Shown one piece after another: positions 24,235 to 34,008 of a DNA stretch of 34,008 nt. The stretch's first letter is position 1, and each line of letters begins with the position of its first letter. The position numbers were made by a program, and so were the translations under genes. Origin of the DNA: Jiangella endophytica (lineage in GTDB: Bacteria; Actinomycetota; Actinomycetes; Jiangellales; Jiangellaceae); the NCBI RefSeq assembly GCF_003427025.1, contig NZ_QVAI01000036.1:1-34008 (forward strand), written 5' to 3'. The notes beneath the pieces were generated by a model. That model had not been told where the DNA came from and searched no databases. It worked only from the letters and a program-made list of their open reading frames with translations.

Positions 24235-25566
24235 GTGTCGAGTTCCAGGCTTCGTTCTCACCGTCGCGCGATTCCGGGCGCGACCGTCGCCGTCGTCGTG
24301 AGCGTTCTGCTGGCCGCCTGCGGAGGAGGCGATGACAGCACCTCCGGAGCGGCCGGCTCCGCCGGTCCCGACGAGCCGTCGGGCTCGATCACGCACCTGA
24401 CACACGTCGACCCGGCCACGTTCGAGCCGTACGTCGCGGCGTTCAAGGAGAAGTACCCCGAGGTCACCGACGTCAAGATCGAGCGGCTGACCAACTACGC
24501 GACCGAGGTCAAGACCCGGATGTCGACCGACGACTACGGCGACGTCCTCGGCATCCCGGCGTCGGTCACCCCCGACCAGCTGCCCGACTTCTTCGCTCCG
24601 CTGGGCGAGCGCGACGAGCTGACCCAGACCTACCAGTGGCTGAACAAGTCCTACGAGGGCAAGGTCTACGGCATCCCCGACCTCGGCAACGCCCAGGGCT
24701 TCCTCTACAACAAGGTCGTCTGGGAGCAGGCCGGCATCACCGACTACCCGACGACACCCGACGAGTTCCTCGACGACCTGCAGGCCATCAAGGACTCGCA
24801 GCCCGACGTCGTCCCGTTCGTCACCAACTACAAGGACGGCTGGCTGATGGCGCAGTGGGAGAACTACCGCGGCATCCCCTCGCACGACCCCGACGTCGTC
24901 TACGACACGGCGAACTCCGACGCCCCGTGGTCCGGCGGAGGCGACTACGAGGTCATCGACGGGCTGCTGTACGACATCGTGGCCCGCGAGCTGATCGAGC
25001 CGGATCCCACGACGGCCACCTACGACGAGACCAAGATCAAGATCGGCTCGGGCGAGATCGCGACGATGGCGGTCGGCTCGTGGGCCGTGCACCGCGCGGG
25101 CCGCGACATCGAGAAGGCCGGCCTGAACCCCGACGACATCGGCTACATGCCGTTCCCGGTCCAGCACGACGGCACCTTCTACGCCGTCACCGGACCCGAC
25201 ATCACCCTCGGGATCAACGTGCACTCCGAGAACGAGGTCACCGCGCGGGCATGGCTGGACTTCCTCGTCGACGAGTCCGGCTACTCGCAGGACCAGGGCG
25301 GGCTGTCCCCGCGCATCGACGGGCCGGTCCCCGACGTCCTGGCCGACTTCACCTCCCAGGTCGAGCTGTTCGCGCTCAACCCGCTGCCGCCCGGCGAGGA
25401 GTCGCTGTTCAGCGACATCAGCACCGCGTCCGGCATCGTGACGAACGACGGCAAGTACCGCCAGCAGATCGTCGACGACGCCCGATCCGGCAACCGCGAC
25501 AAGCAGGAGATCTTCGACGACCTCAACGCGGCGTGGGCCGACGGCCGCGCCCAGGCCGGCGGCTGA
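24235..25566 (+). CDS. Sugar ABC transporter substrate-binding lipoprotein (family 1)
   Basis: A 443-residue lipoprotein of the SBP_bac_1 type that binds sugars outside the membrane. The signal peptide RSHRRAIPGATVAVVVSVLLAAC ends in the lipobox LLAAC, with Cys29 lipidated. The mature part has the family layout: THVDPATFEPYVAAFKEKYPEVTDVKIE, YEGKVYGIPDLGNAQGFLYNKVVWEQAGI (about 133-161, the hinge motif), and GEIATMAVGSWAVH. The frame opens earlier at 24160, but GTG 24235 was chosen because AAGGGAG lies 6 bases before it and because it gives a proper signal peptide. It is the first gene of a three-gene importer operon with no ATPase, so a shared MsiK-like ATPase elsewhere must power it, as is usual in actinomycetes. 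The ligand is probably the lyase-derived oligosaccharide. Confidence 0.93.
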   Translation: MSSSRLRSHRRAIPGATVAVVVSVLLAACGGGDDSTSGAAGSAGPDEPSGSITHLTHVDPATFEPYVAAFKEKYPEVTDVKIERLTNYATEVKTRMSTDDYGDVLGIPASVTPDQLPDFFAPLGERDELTQTYQWLNKSYEGKVYGIPDLGNAQGFLYNKVVWEQAGITDYPTTPDEFLDDLQAIKDSQPDVVPFVTNYKDGWLMAQWENYRGIPSHDPDVVYDTANSDAPWSGGGDYEVIDGLLYDIVARELIEPDPTTATYDETKIKIGSGEIATMAVGSWAVHRAGRDIEKAGLNPDDIGYMPFPVQHDGTFYAVTGPDITLGINVHSENEVTARAWLDFLVDESGYSQDQGGLSPRIDGPVPDVLADFTSQVELFALNPLPPGEESLFSDISTASGIVTNDGKYRQQIVDDARSGNRDKQEIFDDLNAAWADGRAQAGG

Positions 25567-25592
25567 GCAGAATCAGGCGGTAGCGATCGATC

Positions 25593-26558
25593 ATGTCTGC
25601 CCCCACCCAGGCGGACAGCCCCACGCCGACGACCACCGACCGGCCGGGTGCCGCGCGGAACCTCCGGGTCCCGCGCGGCACCCGCCCGCGGTCGTGGCGC
25701 GCGACCCTGACGCCGTACGTGTTCGTCGGCGTCCCGGTCGGGCTGTTGCTGCTCTTCACGTACTGGCCCGTGCTGAACATGTTCCACTACTCGGTCACGG
25801 ACTGGGACGGCCTCGACCGGACCAAGAACGTCGTCGGCCTCGACAACTACGTCGCGGCGTTCACCGAGCCCGACAACCTCCGCGTCTTCTACGTCTCCCT
25901 CTACTACTTCGTCGCGTCCCTGGTGCAGATGGCGCTCGCGCTGTACTTCGCGACCCTCCTGTCGTTCCGGGTGCGGCTGAAGAACCTCTGGAAGGGCGTC
26001 CTCTTCTTCCCCTACCTCATCAACGGGGTGGCGATCGGGATGATCTTCCTCAACTTCCTCAAGCCCGACGGCGGCCTGGACGCCTTCCTGACCGTGCTCG
26101 GTCTCGAGGAGGCCATCCGGCAGTGGACCGGCGACCCCGCCCTGATCAACATCACCCTGGCCTCGGTGTCGGTCTGGCGGTACATGGGCCTGAGCTTCGT
26201 GATGTTCCTGGGCGCCATCCAGTCGATCCCGAGCGGCATCTACGAGGCGGCCGAGCTCGACGGCGCCAACCGCTGGCACGAGTTCTGGTTCATCATCCTG
26301 CCGTCCATCCGGCCGATCGTCGGGCTGCAGGTGATCCTGGCGATCTCCGGCTCGCTCGCGGTGTTCGAGGTGCCGTACGTGATGACCGGCGGCGGCAACG
26401 GGTCGGAGACCTTCGTCATCCGCACCATCTGGACCGCGTTCGAGCGGAACATGGTGGGTCTGGCCTCCGCGATGGCCGTGGTGCTCCTGCTCGCCGTGCT
26501 GCTCGTCACCTGGATCCAGCGCCGGCTGGTGCCCGAGAGGCAGGTGGACATCGCGTGA
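25593..26558 (+). CDS. Sugar ABC transporter permease (MalF/UgpA type)
   Basis: A 321-residue inner-membrane permease. A Thr/Pro-rich cytoplasmic N-terminus (1-38) is followed by six membrane helices. TYWPVLNMFHYSVTDWDGLD and VGLDNYVAAF are typical of the first extracytoplasmic loop. The coupling loop SIPSGIYEAAELDGANRWHEFWFIILPSIRP (about 211-241) carries the EAA motif. It follows the binding-protein gene by 26 bases and overlaps the next permease as GTGA. It forms one half of the channel. Confidence 0.93.
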   Translation: MSAPTQADSPTPTTTDRPGAARNLRVPRGTRPRSWRATLTPYVFVGVPVGLLLLFTYWPVLNMFHYSVTDWDGLDRTKNVVGLDNYVAAFTEPDNLRVFYVSLYYFVASLVQMALALYFATLLSFRVRLKNLWKGVLFFPYLINGVAIGMIFLNFLKPDGGLDAFLTVLGLEEAIRQWTGDPALINITLASVSVWRYMGLSFVMFLGAIQSIPSGIYEAAELDGANRWHEFWFIILPSIRPIVGLQVILAISGSLAVFEVPYVMTGGGNGSETFVIRTIWTAFERNMVGLASAMAVVLLLAVLLVTWIQRRLVPERQVDIA

Positions 26559-27379
26559 AGCAGGCCACCGTCTCCGTCGCGAAGTACGCGTCCCTGGTGG
26601 TCGCGTCGATCGTGACGCTGCTGCCGATCGTCCTCATCGTCTTCGGGGCGTTCAAGGACTACCAGGAGTACGTCTCGACCAACCCGATGACGCCGCCGCG
26701 CGACTGGCTCAACCTCGACAACTTCGCCACGGCGTTCGCCGACGGCGGCATGGCGCGCGCCTTCGTCAACACCGGGCTCATCCTCGCGGTCGCGGTCGCC
26801 GGCGCGGTGCTGAACGCCGCGTTCGCCGCGTACGCCATCGACCGGTTCCGGTTCCCCGGACGGCGGCTGATGCTGGCGCTGTTCCTGCTCGCCGCCCTGG
26901 TGCCCGAGGTGACCACCCAGGTGGCGACGTTCCAGCTGGTCAAGGCCCTGGAGCTGTACAACACGCGCGGTGCCCTGGTGCTGCTGTACATGGGCACCGG
27001 CATCATCTCGATCTACATCTTCCTGCAGTTCATGCGGGCCATCCCGCGTTCGCTGGACGAGGCGGCCATGATCGACGGCGCCGGCCACGCCCGGATCTTC
27101 TTCCGGGTCATCCTGCCCAACCTCAAACCGGCCATCGCGACCGTGGTGATCATCCGCGGCATCAGCATGTACAACGAGTTCTACCTGCCGTTCCTGTACC
27201 TGAGCGACCCGGAGAAGCGGCCCATCGCCACGTCGCTGTTCGCGTTCAAGGGCCAGTACGGGGCCCAGTGGGAGGTCATCTGCGCGGGCGTGGTGCTGAC
27301 GATCGTGCCGATCCTCGTGCTCTTCCTGTTCCTGCAGAAGTACGTCTACAACGGCTTCACCGCGGGCGCCACCAAGTGA
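26555..27379 (+). CDS. Sugar ABC transporter permease (MalG/UgpE type)
   Basis: A 274-residue inner-membrane permease with six helices. The conserved early segment LLPIVLIVFGAFKDYQEY is present, as is the EAA-type coupling loop AIPRSLDEAAMIDGAGHARIFFRVILPNLKPA (about 160-191). The start is GTG 26555, overlapping the preceding stop by four bases, so the two permeases are coupled. The C-terminal YVYNGFTAGATK is the usual ending of this subfamily. The stop is followed at once by a strong ribosome binding site and an ATG that lead only to a five-codon frame. Confidence 0.93.
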   Translation: MKQATVSVAKYASLVVASIVTLLPIVLIVFGAFKDYQEYVSTNPMTPPRDWLNLDNFATAFADGGMARAFVNTGLILAVAVAGAVLNAAFAAYAIDRFRFPGRRLMLALFLLAALVPEVTTQVATFQLVKALELYNTRGALVLLYMGTGIISIYIFLQFMRAIPRSLDEAAMIDGAGHARIFFRVILPNLKPAIATVVIIRGISMYNEFYLPFLYLSDPEKRPIATSLFAFKGQYGAQWEVICAGVVLTIVPILVLFLFLQKYVYNGFTAGATK

Positions 27380-27407
27380 GGAGAAGCCAATGATCATGGG
27401 CCGGTGA
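27379..27407 (+). pseudogene. Orphan ribosome binding site and five-codon frame after the permeases
   Basis: AGGAG (27379-27383) stands at normal distance before ATG 27390, but that frame stops after MIMGR at 27405-27407, inside the 3' end of the tetR gene. Sugar importer operons usually continue with a glycosidase or oxidoreductase gene. This looks like the surviving start of such a gene whose body was lost at a junction. It could also be a chance match. Confidence 0.35.
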
Positions 27408-27945
27408 GAGCCGCCCGGGCCAGCCGCGCCAGCAGCCCCCGCATCCGGGGCGTACCGATGCGGGCGCTGTGCGGCGTGGAGTTCAGCAGGCCGAACACGG
27501 CCTGGACGGCGGCACGGCCCTCGTCGGGCGACAGGTCGTCGCGCAGCCGCCGGACGACCGAGACCCACAGGTCGATGTAGGCGAGCTGCCGGTCGCGTAC
27601 GTGCTTGCGCGCCGCTTGCGGGAGGTTGCGCCACTCGCGTTCCTGCACGACGATCAGCTCGGGGCTGGTCAGCGCGAAGTCCACGTGCCAGTCGACGAGC
27701 GCGTCGAGCGCGGCGCCGGCGTCGGCTGCCGCCTCGGCCCGGGCGCGGCCCTCCCGCAGCAGCCGCTCGGAGATCTGGGTCAGCGACCGCCCCAGGATGT
27801 CGGCCTTGCCGGCGAAGTGCTTGTAGAGCGCCGGGCCCGAAATGCCGCAGGCGGCGCCGATGTCGTGGACCGACACCCCGTGGAACCCCCGCTCGGCGAA
27901 GAGCCGGGCGGCGGTGTCGAGGATCTGCTGCTGCCGCGCACTCAC
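27394..27945 (-). CDS. TetR-family regulator, probable repressor of the leucine catabolism operon
   Basis: A 183-residue TetR protein. The DNA-binding domain at 1-50 reads QQQILDTAARLFAERGFHGVSVHDIGAACGISGPALYKHFAGKADIL, with the helix-turn-helix at about 27-46. The all-helical ligand domain follows. GTG 27945 was chosen because a -10-like TAGGGT (27958-27953) would start a leaderless message there. GTG 27954 overlaps that element, and TTG 27975 lies inside the operator. It is divergent from the methylcrotonyl-CoA carboxylase genes across 59 bases with a clear palindrome. By position it is the local repressor, probably sensing an acyl-CoA of the pathway. It plays the role that LiuQ or LiuR play in proteobacteria, though it need not be orthologous. 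Confidence 0.9.
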   Translation of the reverse strand: MSARQQQILDTAARLFAERGFHGVSVHDIGAACGISGPALYKHFAGKADILGRSLTQISERLLREGRARAEAAADAGAALDALVDWHVDFALTSPELIVVQEREWRNLPQAARKHVRDRQLAYIDLWVSVVRRLRDDLSPDEGRAAVQAVFGLLNSTPHSARIGTPRMRGLLARLARAALTGP

Positions 27946-27965
27946 GGAACACACCCTAGCCCGTT

Positions 27966-27998
27966 GGGTTAACAACCATTAACCCGTTGAGCTAGCAT
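27966..27998 (+). promoter_or_regulatory. TetR operator and leaderless promoter of the carboxylase operon
   Basis: GGGTTAA-caacca-TTAACCC (27966-27985) is an inverted repeat with perfect 7-bp arms. CCGTTG also occurs on both sides of it as a direct repeat (27961 and 27984). A -35 TTAACA (27969-27974), an 18-base spacer and a -10 TAGCAT (27993-27998) predict a transcript starting at about 28005, the A of the carboxylase ATG. Binding of the divergent TetR protein would cover the -35. Confidence 0.65.
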
Positions 27999-28004
27999 GC
28001 GTCC

Positions 28005-29561
<1,557 letters not shown>

Positions 29562-29566
29562 GCGCG

Positions 29567-31481
<1,915 letters not shown>

Positions 31482-31489
<8 letters not shown>

Positions 31490-32402
31490 CCCGCAGCTGG
31501 TCCCGGCCGCCGGCCTGCCCGCCCGGGTCACGATCTACGAGGTCGGCCCGCGCGACGGGTTGCAGAACGAGGCGACCACGGTGCCCGCCGAGGTCAAGGT
31601 CGAGTTCATCACCCGGCTGCTCGCCGCCGGGCTGCCCGTCGTCGAGGCCACGTCCTTCGTCCATCCGGCCTGGGTGCCGCAGCTGGCCGACGCCGCCGAG
31701 GTCATGACGGCGCTCGGCGACGCCGGGCGCGACCTCCCCGTGCTGGTCCCCAACGAGCGCGGCCTCGACCGCGCGCTCGAGCTCGGCCTGCGCCACGTCG
31801 CGATCTTCGGGTCGGCGACCGAGACCTTCGCCCAGCGCAACCTGAACCGCTCCCTCGACGAGCAGTTCGCGATGTTCGAACCCGTCGTCGCCCGTGCGCG
31901 GGCCGCCGGGCTCGACGTCCGTGCCTACGTGTCGATGTGCTTCGGCGACCCCTGGGAGGGCGATGTGCCGATCGGCCAGGTCGTCGACGCCGGGAAGCGG
32001 CTCTTCGACCTGGGCGCCACCCAGCTCAGCCTCGGCGACACCATCGGCGTCGGCACGGCCGGGCACGTCACGGCGCTGCTCGACGCGTTCAACGCCGCCG
32101 GCCTGCCCGACGACGTGCTCGCCATGCACTTCCACGACACCTACGGCCAGGCCCTGGTCAACACCCACGCCGCGCTGCTGCACGGCGTGACGACGTTCGA
32201 CGCCAGCGCTGGCGGGCTCGGCGGCTGCCCGTACGCCGAGAGCGCCACCGGCAACCTCGCCACCGAGGACCTGGTCTGGATGCTCGACGGCCTCGGGATC
32301 GAGACCGGCGTGTCGCTGCCCCGCCTGGTCGAGACGAGCACCTGGATGGCTCGCCACCTCGGCCGGCCGGCTCCCAGCCGCGTGGTCGCCGCCCTGGAGT
32401 GA
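31482..32402 (+). CDS. liuE: Hydroxymethylglutaryl-CoA lyase
   Basis: A 306-residue TIM-barrel enzyme that splits HMG-CoA into acetoacetate and acetyl-CoA, the last step of leucine breakdown. Visible marks are EVGPRDGLQNE (about 20-30, metal and catalytic residues), SLGDTIGVGTAGHV, AMHFHDTYGQAL with the metal-binding HxH, and the active-site loop GGLGGCPYAESATGN with its cysteine. ATG 31482 lies inside the alpha-subunit gene, with GGAGGG about 11 bases upstream, so translation is coupled. Isovaleryl-CoA dehydrogenase and methylglutaconyl-CoA hydratase, needed to complete the pathway, are not in the window. A strong hairpin follows. Confidence 0.94.
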
Positions 32403-32423
32403 CCTCGGCGGTACGGACGGGCT

Positions 32424-32454
32424 CGGGGCCCGGCGCGTGCCGCGCCGGGCCCCG
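32424..32454. terminator. Strong hairpin terminator after the leucine operon
   Basis: GGGGCCCGGCGCG (32425-32437) and CGCGCCGGGCCCC (32441-32453) form a perfect 13-bp stem with a TGC loop, and C32424-G54 extends it to 14 bp (32424-32454). It lies 22 bases after the HMG-CoA lyase stop and 18 before the convergent LamG-protein stop, so it probably ends both transcripts. Confidence 0.85.
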
Positions 32455-32471
32455 GTCCACTCACCTGCTCA

Positions 32472-34008
32472 TCACTCCAGGAGCAGGCGCGGTCCGGCCT
32501 TCCCCACGTCGCTCTGGGCTGCGGCGCGCTGGATGCCGCTCGCCTCGCGCCCGGTGATGACGCCGTCGGCCTGCAACTGCCGGGTGACCTCGGTGACGTG
32601 GCGGAGGAACGCCCCGCGACTGCTCCACGGCTGCTCGTCGAGGATGAGGTCGTTGATCGTCGTCCCGCTCGAGACGGTCCGGTTGGCCACACCGCTGTCG
32701 ATCCCGCCGACGATCACCATGGTGTCGGCGACGACGATCGTCAGCTGCTGCCAGTCGCCGGCGTTGCCCGCGGCGTCGGCGGAGCGGTACTCGATCTCGT
32801 ACACCGCGGCCGGGTCGAGCGTGACCGGTGCGGAGTACACGGTGTAGTCGGTCTCGCCGACCGGCCGGAAGTGCGTCTCGACCACACCCGACGCCGCGTC
32901 CGTGGCGGCGAGCGTCAGCGTCGCCGGCCCCAGGTAGACGTCGCCGTCGAGATCACCCTCGGCCGTTGCCGTGGTCTCCGGCGCGGTCAGGTCGACCGCC
33001 ACCTCGACCGTGCCGGTCTCCGACGTCCCGGCCGCGTTGCTCGCCCGGTACGCGACCACCTGTGCGCCGTCCTCGTCGATCGTGACCGGCCCGCTGTAGG
33101 CCGTCCACTCCGCCTCGCCGACGCGGTACTCGATGGAGGCGCCGGGATCGTCGGCGGACAGGGTCACCGCCGGCGCCGTCACGTACCAGCCGTCCTGGCC
33201 GTCCGGCTCGGCCGGCGCCACGGTGGCCGACACCGCCGGCACCTGGACGCCGGGGCCGGCGTTGAGGTGCAGCCAGTTCACGTTGGCCTCCGCGCCGGGG
33301 AACACCAGGTAGAGCTGGGTGGAGCCCTCGGACGGCTCGAGATCGACGGTGACGTCGGTCCAGTTCGCGACGTTGTCGTTCAGCACGATGGACGCGTCGT
33401 TGCCCTGACCCGACGAGTCCACGATCGCGGCGCCACCGGTCTCGTCGAAGTCGTAGGCCACGACGTTGCCGCCCTCGTCGCCGGCCGGGCCCGCCATCAG
33501 CGCCTGGACCTGTGCCTGGGTGAGCGCGCGGTCGAAGATGTGGAACTCGTCGAGCGTCGCGTTCAGGTACGGATCCGAGGCGTACTGGGACCGAATCAGC
33601 CAGTTCTGCGTCGTCGCCCCGAGTGCGGACGGCTTGAACGTCAGGTTCGCGTTCGTCGCGACCGCAGCTCCGTCGAGCCACAGGGTTCCCGTGGTACCGG
33701 ACTGGGTGACGGCGACATGGTGCCACCCGGCGGGGACCTCCTGGTCGTAGCTGACCTGCTGTTCGGAGGCGCCCTGTGGCTTGATGGCGTAGCGCAGGCC
33801 CGGAGCCCCGCCTGCGTTCGGCGTCAGGAACATGTTGACGCCCGTTCCCGAACCGAAGTCGAAGATCCGCGACCACTCCTGGCCGGCGGCGGGCCGGTTG
33901 ATCCAGGTGGCGATGGTGAAGTCGCCGGACAGGTCGCTGACCACGCCGGTCGGCAACGCGGCGTACTGGTGGGCGGTTCCGGAGTTGAACTGGACGGCGT
34001 TGCCGAAA
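32472..34008 (-). CDS. C-terminal part of a secreted LamG/carbohydrate-binding multidomain protein (cut by the right edge)
   Basis: The frame is open to position 34008, so the N-terminus lies outside the window. About 511 residues are visible. In order they are a LamG/concanavalin A-like domain (QFNSGTAHQYAALPTGVV...FTIATWIN, GWHHVAVTQSG, LDEFHIFDRALT), then VVAYDFDETGGAAIVDSSGQGNDA, which is the opening strand of a second LamG domain. That runs straight into NWTDVTVDLEPSEG...LYLVFPG...NWLHLN, the closing half of a CBM6 domain. Two Ig-like repeats of the OmpL47/chitobiase type follow (APAVTLSADDPGASIEYRV and GPATLTLAATDAASGVVE). A C-terminal helical module of about 65 residues (TINDLILDEQPWSSRGAFLRHVTEVT) ends the protein. 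It is probably extracellular and glycan-binding; any catalytic domain would be upstream. Confidence 0.8.
   Translation of the reverse strand, partial: FGNAVQFNSGTAHQYAALPTGVVSDLSGDFTIATWINRPAAGQEWSRIFDFGSGTGVNMFLTPNAGGAPGLRYAIKPQGASEQQVSYDQEVPAGWHHVAVTQSGTTGTLWLDGAAVATNANLTFKPSALGATTQNWLIRSQYASDPYLNATLDEFHIFDRALTQAQVQALMAGPAGDEGGNVVAYDFDETGGAAIVDSSGQGNDASIVLNDNVANWTDVTVDLEPSEGSTQLYLVFPGAEANVNWLHLNAGPGVQVPAVSATVAPAEPDGQDGWYVTAPAVTLSADDPGASIEYRVGEAEWTAYSGPVTIDEDGAQVVAYRASNAAGTSETGTVEVAVDLTAPETTATAEGDLDGDVYLGPATLTLAATDAASGVVETHFRPVGETDYTVYSAPVTLDPAAVYEIEYRSADAAGNAGDWQQLTIVVADTMVIVGGIDSGVANRTVSSGTTINDLILDEQPWSSRGAFLRHVTEVTRQLQADGVITGREASGIQRAAAQSDVGKAGPRLLLE

Overview
The window is a GC-rich segment of an actinobacterial chromosome. 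The evidence is the strong G/C third-position bias, frequent GTG starts, several apparently leaderless starts, lipoprotein-type binding proteins, and single-chain enzymes typical of soil actinomycetes. The overall look is that of a large-genome soil actinomycete such as Jiangella. That is an impression, not a placement. I see no rRNA, tRNA, CRISPR array or insertion sequence. The content is metabolic and regulatory.

Layout. (1) 13-3171, metal and metalloid block: a HAD-family hydrolase; a divergent ArsR regulator fused to a low-molecular-weight phosphatase/arsenate reductase-like domain; a stand-alone ArsC; a CadD-type cadmium transporter; and a CopZ-like chaperone behind a near-textbook CsoR operator. 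No arsenite pump is present. (2) 3158-9717, histidine utilisation: an IclR regulator divergent from hutH-hutU-(M20 amidohydrolase)-hutF, with overlapping stops and starts. The imidazolonepropionase gene hutI is missing from the cluster. (3) 9718-10115: a gene-free stretch with two strong hairpins. (4) 10116-17552: an oligopeptide-type ABC operon on the minus strand (fused double ATPase, lipoprotein binding protein, two permeases) ending in a PIG-L-fold protein whose metal-binding motifs are degenerate, with a divergent GntR/FCD regulator. Paired TGATG-N2-TCA boxes lie on both sides of gntR. (5) 17705-19269: a CDF cation exporter with an 11-fold His-Gly tail, and a thioredoxin followed by a very strong hairpin. 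(6) 19321-27379, polysaccharide utilisation: a large secreted heparinase II/III-fold lyase with accessory domains, a LacI regulator, and a sugar-type ABC importer (binding protein plus two permeases). LacI-type operators lie in front of both the lyase and the importer. (7) 27394-32402, leucine/isovalerate catabolism: a TetR regulator divergent from methylcrotonyl-CoA carboxylase beta, alpha and HMG-CoA lyase, closed by a 14-bp hairpin. (8) 32472-34008: the C-terminal part of a secreted LamG/CBM-containing protein that runs off the right edge.

How it fits together. Most blocks follow one plan: a local regulator divergent from the operon it probably controls, with a readable operator in the shared intergenic region (ArsR, IclR, GntR, LacI and TetR). 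The less ordinary signals are the duplicated GntR-type box pair linking a peptide importer and a metal exporter, the motif-degenerate PIG-L protein in the peptide operon, the hut operon without hutI, the ArsR-phosphatase fusion whose 33-bp dyad covers its own start codon, and an orphan Shine-Dalgarno plus start after the sugar permeases that looks like a deletion scar.
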